This document shows, one piece after another, positions 13,550-26,596 of a stretch of 64,000 nucleotides of DNA. The stretch lies in assembly GCA_948474755.1 (NCBI GenBank), contig CAOLHI010002523.1, forward strand, positions 62,001 through 126,000. Reading direction: 5' to 3'. A program made the translations under genes and the position numbers. Origin of the DNA: Ctenosaura bakeri. Taxonomy: Eukaryota; Chordata; Lepidosauria; Squamata; Iguanidae. Each line of letters begins with the position of its first letter. Position 1 is the stretch's first letter. Below the pieces are notes generated by a model that was given only the letters and a program-made list of their open reading frames with translations, did not search any database and was not told where the DNA came from.

Positions 13550-14147
13550 ATGGCTCACAGACCAGCACTGGTTTGAGAATGGCCACTGAGTAGCACTGCT
13601 CTAAAGAACAGTGTCGTGAAGAAAGGGTATGCTAACCTGGGGAACCCCACACAGCTGTATTAGGACACTGGAAGAGCCTGGATTTGTCCTCAGGAGCTGA
13701 GGTTCCCAACCTCTGATGTTGATGAAAGTGGCCCACCCACTTGGACTTCATCCCCTGCTTTCTGTATGCATGCATTGCTCTATAACTAAGTCCACGTTCC
13801 TTCCATTTAGCCCAGTCTTTGTTCACCACTTGCTCTGGTCTCTTACTTGTGCTAAAATTTAGACCTCATTCCTTTGAAGTGTGGATCTGTCCTCTTGTTC
13901 TTTGTAAATTACCTGGTACTTCAATGGCATAAGAACATTAATAGTAGCAAAAATGTATAGAATATATTTTCCATACATTCATGTGAAGTAACGCATACAT
14001 CAATGAATGGAAATACCTTAGAGAAGTACTAAGCCACACAATATTTATTTTATTGTTGGGCATTCAAGAAATGCAAGGACTGCTTCCTGTCGTTTTAGTA
14101 ATCCTAGAGCTGTAATCATGGACAGTTACTTAGGTTTAAGTCTCATA
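13550..14147. other. Intergenic, nothing recognised
   Basis: Unique-looking sequence between the solo LTR and the next transposon. Confidence 0.5.
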
Positions 14148-14578
14148 GGCCCTTTTTGCATGCCAGTCCTGTTGCAAAATGGTCTTGGAAGCTCTGCGGA
14201 ATTGAGAGGACCATTCTACACGACGTCCTCGCAATCATGCGATGCTCCCAAGGCCATTCTGCAGCAATCACACAGTATATCATTTTCAGCTCATTGCCGA
14301 AAATGATGCACGAACACCTGTCCCCCCATGCCCCACCCACACTTACCTTGTGTGCAGAGCCTCCGGACGTGCAGCCATCATGCTTCCTCCCCTAGCGCAG
14401 CCTAGGAAAGTACCTGGCTGCACTGCGGACTGAAGGGGCGGAGCTCTCACGCTTTCTTCTGCCCAGCACAGAGCTGGTGCGGAGGGGACGCAGAGGGGAT
14501 GTGAATGCCTCTCACAAGAGGCTTCTTGCATGATCCCCTCACGACAACACCAAAACAAGGTAAGGTGCAAAAAGGACC
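14148..14578 (-). mobile_element. GC-rich GGCCCTTTTCGCA-type DNA transposon, non-autonomous
   Basis: Ends are GGCCCTTTTTGCA and TGCAAAAAGGACC. Read on the minus strand it follows the copies at 26.1 and 60.9 kb: a short hairpin (CATTTTCGGC...GAAAATGA) and a CACACTTACCTTGTGTGC segment (plus-strand reading) lie in the same order. At 431 bp it matches the 428-bp copy. The flanks are ATA and CTA, a degraded 3-bp duplication. It encodes nothing recognisable. Confidence 0.78.
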
Positions 14579-14715
14579 CTAGGCTCTGGTGGGACTTCTG
14601 GGAAAACCTATACAGAATTATGCTGGAAGTGATCCGTTTCCATTATAATGTTAACAAGAATGATATTTCCATAGTATCAGTGACAACTAGTATTTTGCTT
14701 GGAAGAGATTTCCAC

Positions 14716-14753
14716 TGATTTTAATATAATTTATTGATTTTAATATAATTTAT
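14716..14753 (+). repeat. 19-bp tandem duplication
   Basis: TGATTTTAATATAATTTAT occurs twice head to tail. Confidence 0.9.
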
Positions 14754-14957
14754 TCACAAATTAATATTATTATAAATACAGTCAAATCTTGTGCATACTC
14801 ACTTCAAATTAAGCAAAACTAATTTCAGCAAGACTTACTTTCAGGTAAATATAGTCTCTTAAATGACATTATCTATATATTCCCACTCACTACAAGACTG
14901 TTATGCAGATGATATTCATAATTTTTGGGAAGTGTTAAAAATTCAGCATCTATTGTA

Positions 14958-15347
14958 CAGTCCTTCCTCCACATTTGCAGGTTTGACCTTTGTGAATTTG
15001 ATTATTCATGAGAGTGCAAGACACACCCCCATTCTCTTCCTCCTATTCCCATGCATTTTGCCCCCACACAGAAAACTTGTGTCAAGGCAAAACAGAAGGG
15101 AATGGGAGGTGGGGGAATGCTTCTGTGAGTTTTCCAAGGCAAAACAAAATGCATAGGAATGGGAGGGGGAGCTCTGGAGGGGGAAGGAAAGGCTTACAAA
15201 ACCTTCCCCCACCCCCCATTCCCTTCCGTTTTGCATGGGAATGGGAAGGAGTCCAGGAAGGGAATGGGAGTGGGGGGCATTCAGGTTATTTTCCTCTTTC
15301 ACAAGGGTTCTGCACTCCAAAACCTTGCAAAAGTGGAGGGGTTACTG
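14958..15347 (+). mobile_element. TA-flanked MITE (CAGTC..CCCTCCAC family), copy A
   Basis: Ends CAGTCCTTCCTCCACATTTG and GTGGAGGGGTTACTG form inverted repeats and the element is flanked by TA on both sides, as for Tc1/mariner-superfamily elements. The core has repeated and inverted GGGAATGGGAG and TTTTGC-type blocks. It matches copies at 32.5 and 42.0 kb. Confidence 0.78.
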
Positions 15348-15349
15348 TA

Positions 15350-18204
15350 TTACCATCCATTTTTAGCTTTATAGAAATATAGAAATGTATATACAAATAT
15401 ATTCAAGAAGCATCTTGCATCCTGAATACCTTTCTTTGCAAATGTTTTGATTAATTGAATAATGCTGGAGGAACATCATATAATTAATTTTTCTAAGTCA
15501 AGGTTATGAAGTATGGATATTTTTAAAATGTATAGTGAAAATCAATTCCTCTAAAGTGCATTGCTTTTGCATGCTACACCCTTAGAGTGCATAGATAATA
15601 CGATTTAGAAGTCTTTTCATGGTCTGCTGGGATTTTGTATCCTTTTGCTGTATTTCCTGCAGTGTCCTAAAAATTAGAGAGTGTACTAACTTCAGCCAGA
15701 AAGGAACTCCTGTTAATTAGGGTGATTTGTTTTCCACTGAGGTGTGAACAAAATTCTACTGGAGGTGATTGTCTGAAAGATACTAGTTCCATTTAAATTA
15801 GAAATAATCAATGGAAGGTATCATTCGGAAGAAAAAAAATCTATTTTGGTTGACATGGTAATTATTGAGATTATATAATTTCTATCTTCCATTAAATTGT
15901 GTTTTTTCCTTGTTTGGTATAATCCTTATTGATTTTTCCTCTTTTCTTGTATCAGTGTCTAAGCCCTAGATTTCTTTGAGACTTTGTTCATGTTAAATAT
16001 GCAAAATACTGAATTAGCTACAGTAAACTAGTATGCCATATAATTTCTGCCCAGTATATGTATATATCCAGTATACGCCCAGTATACGTGAGGATAACTT
16101 AATTTGAAATTTAGCTGGTCTTTTAGGACCTTTTGTTATGTTTTGGGAGCATCATATCTGAGGAAATTGGGTAAAACCTTCTAGCATCTTATCTTGATAT
16201 CCAGGGCATTTAAGATATCTTAGGTGCTCAGTCATCAAAAAATTAGACTAAGAGCAATAAGGCATGTTGAAACTGGAGAATACCAGCAAATCTTGAATTG
16301 TTTGTTTGCTTTTCCTCCTTCTTGTGCTTTCATTAGTCTGCTTCTGTTAATTCACTTAAATCTTTTGTGTTTCTGACTGTTTTCAGTTGTTGGCTTTCAG
16401 TATTATTTTGGAAGTCAGAACCTAACTTTTCAACCCCTTTTTCTCCTTGGCAGGTCCCAAAATAGGCTGGGGCAAACAGGCTGAAGGGAAAGAGAGAATT
16501 AATGAGAAGTGTGGCAAAGACACTTCAGCACATTCGGCAGCATTTCTCAGTCCTTTGACTAATTTTAAAGAGCTGTGGAACTTGGCATGATAAGGATGAG
16601 AAAGTCAGCTTGTGGTAGCCTTCTTCTGTGGGATAGTTGGATATAACCTAACCAGTTTTGGAGTGCCCTCATTACTGAAGATTACAAATGCTTTTTGTGA
16701 GCTCTAGTTTTCTCATTCGTTGGCATTTTGCTGCAATGGGTGACTGTACCTGAATCATACCAGCTTATGAGAAGCTCTTCTTGTTTGCGTGACACTCTAG
16801 TTGACTCTTCGAGTTATTGATAAGATAAACCAGGTATTATTTGTAATAAGTTTGATAATGAGCTGGTTGGTTTTTTTTAACAGATGATAGTTGTTTTTTT
16901 TAGTACTCACATGCAGAGTAATCTCACAGATATAAGTGAATCTACACATAGGCAGGCTTTCACAAAAGAAAAGCAAAAAAGTGCCTGCTCAATAAGCTGC
17001 CTACATTCTGTAAATCTGGGTGGCTGGAGGCTGCAATCCCCTATAACATCTGGCTTGTACTTCATTAGTGTTGACTGAGATATTATAATAGTTCTATAAA
17101 TATTTATTAGGAGAAAATGACCATTTATATGAAAATAAATGAGCTTGTCAGACTTCTAGTGTTTTCTTTCTTTAACACAAAAGATTCCTTATCTATGATA
17201 TTTTCATAAATAATTGAAAATTGCAATTTGCTAGCCATCACCTTACACACAGTGAGCCCAAGGCCTGAATCTTACTGTTACTCACAACTGAAGTAGAGGC
17301 ACTGAATCAATGGAGTCTAGCTGTGTGCTGATCTGCCATTGAGCAATTAATTCTATAGGTCTGTGGGATTAACCAATAGGATTCCAGTTTAAGAATCCAC
17401 AAAGTCAGGTACTGCTAGATCTTACTGGTAGTGGCTGTTAAGTAGCAGTCTTTCCTGCTCCTTTTACTAAAGAACCCATTGAGATTAAGATAATTGAGAT
17501 TTATGCAGTTGTGAATATAAAGCACATATTCTGTCAATGACTACATCCCTTTTAGCTAGGTGAAATGAATGAGGGAAAAGTTACCCTTGAATTTCAAAGG
17601 TCAAATCAAACAGGTCTAATGAGCAGGGCAGAAACACATTACAATGCTTATGGGAGAACAATTGGAGAACTGCCAGGTATGTTCACAACTTTCAGACTCT
17701 TAAAATGGATTTCATCATGTAGGGGGAAATCTGAAAATGACATGATGGTCCTAAAAGGGGAAAGCATAGTTGACATATTCTGGGTTCCTCAGTCTGTGTT
17801 GAGGAGCTGTTCATTAAACAAAAAACAAAAAAAAAACTATTACAGCATAATCATAAAACAACCATCATACAAAATGTACATTTATGTAACTTTTTATTAC
17901 TATTGTTACTGCTGAAACATTCTTTTTAAATATCAGCAGCAAGCTCTGTCCTGTATACTGACTGTGAATCTTAAAAGATCATGGATAATAGCAGAGGTTA
18001 GACAGTTTTAACCTGGTTACTGATTGGTTTTGCTGGTGTTTTGTGTAGAAAGAAACTGTTTAGGTTATACGACAATGGAATTTTACAAGCGCTATGTTTT
18101 CCTTCTTAAAAAAAAGAAAAGAAAGAAATGCAGTTCAACATATTACTTCCTTGGAAGTTTTTTTTCTTTTCCTCCGAGTCTTTTGAAGGACACAGTGGTC
18201 ATAA
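15350..18204. other. Intergenic, nothing recognised
   Basis: About 2.9 kb of AT-rich DNA without recognised repeats or exons. One of the cleaner stretches of the window for a conservation search. Confidence 0.5.
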
Positions 18205-18688
18205 AGAATCATAGAATCATAGAAATGTAGAGTTGGAAGAGACCACACGGGCCATCCAGTCCAACCCCTGCCATGCAGGAACACCCTCAAAGCACTCCCG
18301 ACAGATGACCATCAAGCCTCTACTTAAAAACCTCCAAGGAAGGAGACTCTACCACACTCCGAGGCAGCATATTCCACTGCCGGACAGCCCTGACAGTCAG
18401 GAAGTTCTTCTTGAGATTCAGGTGGAATCTCTCTTCCTGCAGCTTGAATCCATTGTTCCTTGTCCTGGTCTCTGAAGCAGCAGAAAACAAGCCCTCTCCT
18501 TTCTCTACATGGCATCCCTTCAAATATTTCAACATGGCTATCATGTCCCCTCTTAACCTTCTCTTCTGTAGACTAAACATACCCAGCTCTCTAAGTCTAT
18601 CCTCATAGGGCATGGCTTCCAGGCCTCTCACCATTTTGGTCGCCCTCCTCTGGACTTGCTCCAGCTTGACCGTGTCCTTCTTGACTAT
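18205..18688 (-). mobile_element. CR1 LINE, 3' part with ORF2 C-terminus
   Basis: The minus strand encodes about 100 residues of the CR1 ORF2 C-terminus without a stop ([18 protein letters not shown], then [10 protein letters not shown] and [20 protein letters not shown]), then a non-coding end and the octamer run seen on the plus strand as AGAATCATAGAATCATAG at 18205. It is 5'-truncated. The intact frame suggests a fairly young insertion. Confidence 0.92.
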
Positions 18689-19440
18689 GATAGATCACCT
18701 CCAGTGACATAGTGCACAACTTAATCTTTTGTAACATAAACCAGTTTTCATGTTATATCTGATAGGATTTTCATTTTTAAAAAATTAAATTGTATTTGTC
18801 CACTAACTTTTGTTTTCCTGTGTTTGTTACTTCTTTGATATCTTTCTTTCTCAGTTATTTCTTACGATCACTCATTGATTTTTATTTAGCCGTGCAACAC
18901 AATACCAGAAAATGTGGCTCGTACCACAAATCCATCTGTCATTCCCAGAATAACTAAAGATACCCATAACGAGCACAGAAGTACAATGACAAGAATATGC
19001 AAGGTTCTATCTTGCATTTCAAACTTCTGAGATCATATCTAACCAATCTTGGACAGAGCTTGGGGAAGTTACTTTTTTGGATTACAACTCCCAGAACCCC
19101 TCACCAGATATGTTGTCTGAGTAATTTGGGGAATTGCGGTCCAAAAAAGTAACATTTCCACATCCTAGTGCTGATGCAGGCCCTTTGCAGGATCATGTTA
19201 CTTCTAGAAAAAGAGGTGAAAGAAGCCTGACCCTTTCACCTAGAACCCCTACTCCTTAGAAACCTACCACACATCCTCTCAGTTTACTTGAAATGTAGTC
19301 AGCAGAGTCAGAATACGTACAGAGGAACAACTGTTGCAGCATAAGCAGCAATGAGAGCCAAGAGAGGTTCAGTTTCAGCCTTGGGAGACTGTGTTTGAAG
19401 TCTTTACCTAACCTGGAAAATCACGAGTGACTTTGGGCCA
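18689..19440. other. Intergenic with one palindromic repeat
   Basis: Apart from the palindrome at 19055-19166, nothing recognised. Confidence 0.4.
19055..19166. mobile_element. Palindromic MITE, about 110 bp
   Basis: GGAAGTTACTTTTTTGGATT at the left is mirrored by GGTCCAAAAAAGTAACATTTCC at the right end (arms of about 30 bp, one gap and a few mismatches). The core (ACAACTCCCAGAACCCC) is of a kind widespread in reptile DNA. No clear target duplication. Confidence 0.6.
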
Positions 19441-19785
19441 GTCATAGAATCAGCATATTGTAGAAATGAGGGATTTCAAGGGTCATCTAATCAAACACCT
19501 TCCCAGTGCAGGAACCCACAGATAACATAACTTTGACCAGTTGGCACTGAACCTCTGTTTAAAACTTCCAGTGAGAAAGAGTCCACTATCTTCTGAGATA
19601 TTGTTTTGCCTTAGGAATTTCTTACTGTCAGAAAGTTCCTCCTAATGTTCATTACGGATATGCTTTCTTGTCATTTGAATCTTTTGTTCCAAGCACAGCC
19701 CTCTGGATCAGAAGAAAACAAGCCTGCTTCATCTTCCATGTGACAATCCTTCAGATATTTAAAGATGGCTATCATAACACTTTGA
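19441..19785 (-). mobile_element. Old CR1-like LINE fragment
   Basis: In minus orientation it keeps the CR1 layout: ATAGAATCA near the left end, GTCATCTAATC, and near the right end CAGATATTTAAAGATGGCTATCAT, as in the 18.2 kb copy. It is much more diverged and has no open frame. Confidence 0.7.
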
Positions 19786-20564
19786 TGATTAACCATGAAA
19801 TAACAAGACTAGACAAAAAATTGGATATTATGGGCCACTTTATTTAAACTGATCTATTTAAAGTTGAATTGGCCTGGAAGGGAGCAAAAATGGGGATTTA
19901 GGTCCAGCTGAGGCAGACATCACCACGTCCTTGAACTGACCTCTGTGGCAGCCCACCTGTCATTTCTCTCCAGGAAGATGAACAACCATTGATGAGCAGT
20001 CAGCATTCTTTGGGTTCTATCCAGCTACCAGCTACAGAGTCAGCTAACAATAGCATTATTTAGTCAATATTTTTACCTTTTTGTCTGCAAAAATATAATG
20101 AGCAACTTTGTTTAAAGCCCCATTGAAACCAAAATGCCTGCATTACATTTACAGCATTCCTTTAATCTACACAAGTTGTAATTGGGGTAGAGGGAAAAGA
20201 ATATTAATCTAGCATGTGCTGTTTTGAGAATCCAGTGCTGGCTCCTAGTAATCATAGTATTTTTTTTAGGTGTTCATTGATCGGTCACCACTAACAGATA
20301 TATTGAAGATTTGTTCTAGAACTTTCCAGGTATTGATATGATAAGCTGGTAGTTTCCCAGGTAATCTTCCTTTCCCTTTTTTTGAAGACAAGGACAACTT
20401 TCCACTCATCTAGTATTTGAGGAGATCATCTATTCTCTAAGAATTCTCAAAGATAAACAGAGGGTCTTATATCACATCTGCCAGTTCCTTTTATACTCTT
20501 GGATCTGAGAGAGACTCAGATTCATCTAATGTATTTTTGTGTATTTTTATATCTTTTTATATTC

Positions 20565-20623
<59 letters not shown>

Positions 20624-22590
20624 ACCTCTCTCACCTAAGTTGGACTGCAGTCCCTGCACTGCATTACTTACTCTGTTTTCACCAGGCTAAGGAAGAACTG
20701 TTTTCTTTTAGACATTGGGAAAGTAGGTTTTGAGCAGTTCCACTTTCTCTCTGTCACTCATTAATATTTTTCCATTTTTCCTCTGGAGTGGACCTACCAC
20801 TTTTTGCTTCTTTATTTTTCTTCAAACATCCCTGGAAAACTCTTTTAAACAGTTTTTTAACCTCTTGTGCAAACCCGAGCTCATCCTGAACTTTAACTCT
20901 TATGACTTTCACTCTGCAAATTCACTCTACTCTTCCTTGATGATTTGACCATTTTCGCATTTCCCAAGATGCCACTTTTCAATCCTGGCTCAGCTCAGAA
21001 TCCTTCAAGAGTAGAATCCTTCATCCCATTATGGCTTTAGGACCTGATACAGAAATACAGCAAAAGCAGTAAACAAATTAGAGGAACCTCAGTCATAAAA
21101 TCTATACAGATAGTAAAAGAATGATGAAAACTGAAGCTGAAGAATGGAGGTGTGCAAGGAAGAAGAAACAAATGTCATCCTGCTTCAGGCTGATGTAGGG
21201 TTCCATGTAGGAATGTGTGGGGGTTTTGTTTTTGTTTTTTGTAAAGATTTCTTGTGCTAGGTGTAGCCCAAATCTGCTGATATTTCCCACTTTGCATAGT
21301 TGCTATTTCGGCTATATAAGCAACAGCACTCAAGAGAATTAAACTGGAAACAGACTACAGGATGCTGATTTGTTATATCACAGCACTGAGTGTCAAAGAT
21401 CGACCCAATTGAGAGAAAACTGCAGTTTAGATCCAGCGTCAGTTCCTCAAATTATAGAGAAGGGGAGCATGTTACAACACACCTATTCAATCAACCATGA
21501 TGGACTCTTTCTTGTGTGTTGTCTATGAGTGACTGCATCAACCACCGGGGCAATCAAATACGCTTTTGTTCTCCTAAACATTTGAGGGGAAAGATGTTTT
21601 GTTTATGGATGGCCTTGGCATGGATACAATGAGTCTTATTTAGAAATACAGGCAATCACAGACAATACACAGCTCTCTGAGATTTTGGCAGGCTTGGCAG
21701 GAAACAGGAATGGTATTTGATGATTAATCACACCCATAAATAATAAACATAACAACAATGTGAGGTATGGCTCTGAAGGAATAATCATTACAATGCAACT
21801 AAAATACTTTTTTTTTTCCTGTAGTGACATTGAATAGTTGTGAATGTCAAGTAAGTTAGAAAAAATCAAAGCTTGTAGCAGAGAACTGTGTACCATTTAT
21901 CCCTATTGTAGTAAACTGGGGAAGAGAGCAAGAGACTTACATACTGATAAACTATTCATTTATACTAGGGATTCCAGCTGCCATTTAAACATTTTTACAA
22001 TTGAGGAATTCAGATAAGCCTGTTATCAGCAAAAACATGGAGACATTTATGGAATATTCATGGAATGCTTGTAAAAGTTCCATACAAAGATATTCAGTGG
22101 CTCTGGACAAGGCTTTTCTCATACTGTTCCCCTGCTTCATTCACTCAATTTTATGGGAGCTTCAGACATTGCTATCTTCTACCACCTTGGTTCATCCACT
22201 GTTCTTATATCTTTGACATGTTGTGGAAAATCTGTTAATGAGGTGGTACGATGAATAGGGCTAATTGCTAGTATGATGTGTCCTCATCTGAAAAAACACT
22301 TCATGTTAATACATGATAAATAATAAAATATAAATAAATAAATAATAAAATGTAAAAGTAAGTAAGTTTTTAGAGTCAAATCTGAAATAATATAATAGCA
22401 CTACGATTCTAACCAATTAATACGTTCAAATTCCAGCTTAAGATCTATTCTCTGCCATCAGCCTATCTGAAACATATTACAAAATCAATTTTTCTAGCTT
22501 TTACCTCAGAGTGCACTTTGATAGCTTTTAGATCATAAATCTTGGCTCATTAATATGGTAGGTGAGGATTGAAGGTTGCCACCATATTAT
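19786..22590. other. Intergenic, nothing recognised except a microsatellite
   Basis: No exon or transposon recognised. Confidence 0.45.
20564..20623 (+). repeat. (ATCT)15 microsatellite
   Basis: Fifteen near-perfect ATCT units. The long frames across it are repeat artefacts. Confidence 0.95.
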
Positions 22591-23125
22591 GATTTACTTG
22601 GGAATAAGCCTCATTGTATTCATTGGCCTGAATCCTGTTGGTTAGTTCCAAATAGAATGGACCACTGGATCCATTGTTGAATAGTGAGTTCATTCATGGG
22701 TAAATCCTTTGATTCAATCATTCTATTCTAGCTGGTACTAGGATTGTCTGCCTCTTTTATGGATCTCCACCTACAGATTTTATTCTCTTTTTCAAATCTT
22801 GGGGGGTTACCTCAATTTGCTGATACCTCTCTCTTGTGCATGGATGGTACTATTGCAACCATATAAACTACTCAGAGAATGAGTCTGCTATTCATATATA
22901 AGATTATAAGTAAAATTATCATTAGAATTTTATTCTTGGATACAAACACATATGCTTTCTTTTCCCTTCTTGCCATAGAAAGGAGGTAGTGAATTTGGTG
23001 ATATGGCATTTTCTTGTTTCCAAAAAATGGGGTTTAAAACAGGAATTTATTTTGGCACCATTCAGTTTTTACCTCAGGGTGGGGGAAGACCTGTTGAATC
23101 AACTGCTAATACTAAGTCAAAACTG
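22591..23125. other. Intergenic; short ancient-repeat trace
   Basis: The stretch near 22590-22650 (TTACTTGGGAATAAGCCTCA) resembles a small palindromic repeat family also seen at about 29.87, 50.86 and 55.66 kb. Nothing gene-like. Confidence 0.4.
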
Positions 23126-23340
23126 AGCCAATGTGGTATAGTGGTTTGAGTGCTTGAGTAGGACTGTGAGAGTTTGAATCCCCAGTCAGTTATGGAAACC
23201 GACTGAGTGACCCTGCGCAAGTCACACTCTCTCTACCTGAGAGGAAGGCAATGAATAATGAATCCTCTGAACAAATCTTGCCAAGAAAACCCTGTGACAA
23301 AGTCACCAAAGTCAACCTGAAGGCATATAACAACAAAAGT
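23126..23340 (+). mobile_element. tRNA-derived SINE, plus orientation
   Basis: A tRNA-like head has an A-box-like TGGTATAGTGG and a B-box-like AGTTTGAATCC, followed by a body with CAAATCTTGCCAAGAAAACC and a tail GAAGGCATATAACAACAAAA. It is the same family as the minus copy at 2679. It is a retroposon, not a functional tRNA gene. No clean target duplication was found. Confidence 0.82.
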
Positions 23341-24037
23341 TAACACTGATGTAAATCCCATTGAATCAATAAGTCTACTGTAGCTGCGACTAGCAATTGT
23401 GTTTTGGACGCTGTTTATAATGCTAATTTACTCATGCAAGTCTGAAAAAAAAATATTCCTGGGTAACAAAAATTACACAGAACCAGGCACGACAGTATTT
23501 CTTTTAGAGTTTAAAATTCTACTGATTTTAATGGAAGTTGTGGATGTGTAAAAGTAGTAAAGAGATAAGAAGTTATACATGTAAAACAGCTGATGGGAAA
23601 TATAGAGAGGCTGATAATTCAGTTGAAGTGCTGCTGTTTATAAAGTAAATGCTTTCTTTTATATGCACTCCATTTAATGGGACTGGCAGCTTTAAGTCTC
23701 AAACAGCATGATCATAGTCAACACACATCAAATAGATTTTAGAGAGCCCTCTTGAAGGTTGTGGTAAAGCTCTCTTTCATTTAAATGATAGTGGGACTGT
23801 ATTCAAACAGCATTGCCAATTTGTGGGTTTTACAATTGGCCAATTATAATCTGTATGAGAGGAAAATAATAATGTTAGACTTTCAATTTGTATGAACAAC
23901 AGGATGTATTTTAGTCATAAATGCTTCCTATATGGTGTTTGCCTGTCATTGTTTAGGATGAGATCTAATGTTGCATACCTGGATTTCTGTTCAGGAAGAT
24001 GAACTTTCCCTTTCCCTCTTCCCACCTACATACCCAT

Positions 24038-24104
24038 GAGAATGAATCTGCACAAACCTTAGGCAGATTCCCTCTTCCCCTCTGGTTCATGTGCATGAAG
24101 AACT
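24038..24104 (+). repeat. Direct repeat, copy 1
   Basis: Shares about 65 aligned bases with 25317-25384, including AGAATGAATC and CCCCTCTGGTT. Family unknown. Confidence 0.7.
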
Positions 24105-25316
24105 CATCCAACCTGCTCTGAAGAGTCCACAGCCTGCTGAAACAGGTTGGGTGAGCAGTGGAGGTGGGAGGAGAAACAGGGAAGTGTTGGTAATTAGCAG
24201 AATACACCTAATATGGAATCATTCAGTGATGGAAGTCTTTCTGTCAGTGGGAGTCATTAGTTGAATACAACTAAACATGTATAGTTATGGAACAGGTGCT
24301 GGGTTAAATTACCTCCCAGAGTGTCTTCCAACGTAATGCTTCTTGATTCTAGGAGAGTGGGTTGACTGATCTGTAATCTGCCAGACAACACTTCCCTGAC
24401 ATAGTCCATTGCTAGGTAAATTGAAGTGACAGATTGCTGTCTGAACTAAACAGCTGAATGCTGGTTCCTGTATGCTGGATCTGGATAAGGCCAGTCAGAC
24501 GATAGTTCCTTACCCTCTACAAAATAAGGAATATGATAGCTCAAGGAAATGTGTAAAACTATGTGCCTGTAAAATATAATTTAGAAGCAGACTGAGAGCA
24601 CAGAAAAAAAAATGAACATGAGTCCTATAATTTAGGGATCTTACCATACAGGCTGTTCACGTCAAAGACCTTGTACATGTTAATACTACAAATGATTTAA
24701 AAAGATGTATGTTTCCTGTAACATCCTTCCAATGAGGCAACTGAACCTGCAGAAGTGCATGTATTCCTGGAAATTCCAACTACTCAGAGAATTGTGCTTG
24801 CATAACATTATTATGGTGTAAGATTTCCTGAACTAAAGCCCATTTCATCATCTATATCTTATGAAGTGAACTCTCCTTGAAGTTGAAAGGAGGTAAAATG
24901 TAGCCTATGTGTGTCCTCAGGAAATCATAGAGAATAAATGTAGGCAATTTTGAAAATATCAAAAGCTGAAATGAAAATGCATCTTGGATTTTAAACCATG
25001 GCCTCTGTCGATTGGATTCTGACCATCTTATCATGGTCAGAATCAGCTTCCAATGATTCTTTGTAATTTATTTCCCATGAGGACTACAATGGTTCTCCCA
25101 TCCCACAAACAAATCTCTCACTTGAGATTAAAAGCAGTTAAATGTGCAAAACACACAAACATTCACACAGCATGGAAAAGGCACACAAGAGGATTAGGCA
25201 CAAAGTGTTATAGCAAACAACTTGGTTGATAAAGAACAAAAAGAAATAAGAAAAGGGTTAGATTTCTGAGTCCAAGGAAATCAGGGCCTCACTTAAGACA
25301 TAGCAACAACATTATA

Positions 25317-25384
25317 AGAATGAATCCGCACAACCCTTGGGCAGATTCCCCTTTCCCCTCTGGTTTATGTGCATCAAAAGCTTC
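25317..25384 (+). repeat. Direct repeat, copy 2
   Basis: Partner of 24038-24104, 1.28 kb away, same orientation. Confidence 0.7.
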
Positions 25385-26383
25385 AGCCTCAACACTGAAC
25401 AAATCATTTTGGTCAATGGTGTTAATTAAAATAAACCAGAATTGAATAATTGTTTGATATTCTGATTTGCTTTAACTGCACACAGGACGAATTACAATTT
25501 ACTCATGAACCACAAACATCATGCAAAAACCATTGTTATGACAAAAGTGAAAGGGGATAGATTTAATCACGGATGTGTATAGGAGAAGGAGTGGTGGCTG
25601 GGAAAGCTTGAAGCTTGTGCAAGCTGACTCAGTTTACACTGGAGAGTGGGATATCTGCTCCAGAAATTGACCACCAAATGTAAGATTTTTTTGGTGGCCA
25701 CTTATCGATTCAAAGGAACACTTCACTTCACTCAGTATGCAAGCACTGCTGTGTTGTGGTTGGAAGTGGGTAGAGTCTCATTCTGCAGTTGCTATCAGTG
25801 TATTCCCGTTCAAAGCTTTACTCATGCGTACAAAAAATATATCATAAAACCCCATAGACATAGATAATGGTCTCTAGTTTCTATTTGGGGCAGCCTACCT
25901 GCAGGATCGCCTTCTCCCATATAATCCATCCTGCACATTAAGGTCCTCTGGGAAGAACTTACTGCAGCCAGTCAGAACTAGATTGGCTGCGGTTACCCAG
26001 AGGACCTTTTCTTCTATCGCTCCCAAGCTATGAAACGGCCTGCCGGAGGAGTCCCAGCATATTACCAGTCTTGACAGCTTTAAAAGAGCAGTCAAGACCG
26101 ATCTCTTCCGACAGGCCTTCCCAGGCCCTTTTCGCATTTAGGCTTCTTGCGCGAGTGGGGGAGGGCGGCTCGCGCAAGAAGCCTTCTCCGGGAGGCTGTC
26201 GCTTCCCCGCTCCTTTGTTCCGCACGCCAAGGAACCAGCGGGGAAGCGGCAGCCTCCCGGAGGCGGCGGCGGCTCGCGCGTCCATCCCCCCCGCACGCGC
26301 AAGAAAGGAGCCTGTCCCTTCCGCACCCCCCGCTTGCGCGAGAAGCAGGAGCCGCTCGCGCCGCCCCCCCCCACGCGTGCGAA

Positions 26384-26479
26384 GCGACAGACAGTCGCGC
26401 CCGCCCCCCGCGCGCACCAGGAGCGACAGACAGTCGCGCCCGCCCCCCCGCGCGCGCCAGTAGCGACAGACAGTCGCGC
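26384..26479 (+). repeat. About 40-bp tandem repeat with palindromic cores
   Basis: GCGACAGACAGTCGCG recurs at 26384, 26423 and 26463, separated by C-rich spacers. Confidence 0.85.
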
Positions 26480-26513
26480 GGGGAGGCGGCGGCGCGGGCT
26501 CCTTTCTCGCGCG

Positions 26514-26596
26514 CGCACGCGGGGGGCGACGCGACTCCCGCTTCTCGCGCCCCCCGCGCGCGCGAGAAGCGGGAGTTGCGTCGCCCCCCGCGTGCG
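26514..26596. repeat. 36-bp GC-rich inverted repeat
   Basis: Arms 26514-26549 and 26561-26596 are reverse complements with one mismatch, spaced by 11 bases of C/G. Confidence 0.9.

Larger units (their letters stand above)
23341..25885. other. Intergenic with a short direct repeat
   Basis: No exon recognised. Segments 24038-24104 and 25317-25384 are diverged copies of one another in the same orientation (GCAGATTCCC, CCCCTCTGGTT, ATGTGCAT in order). Confidence 0.5.

Noticed and set aside
18320..18634. A 104-codon minus-strand frame as a small gene
   Set aside because: It matches the CR1 ORF2 C-terminus and leads into the CR1 3' octamer run.
23126..23200. tRNA gene
   Set aside because: A and B boxes are visible but they belong to the head of a SINE; no cloverleaf was supported and the SINE body follows directly.
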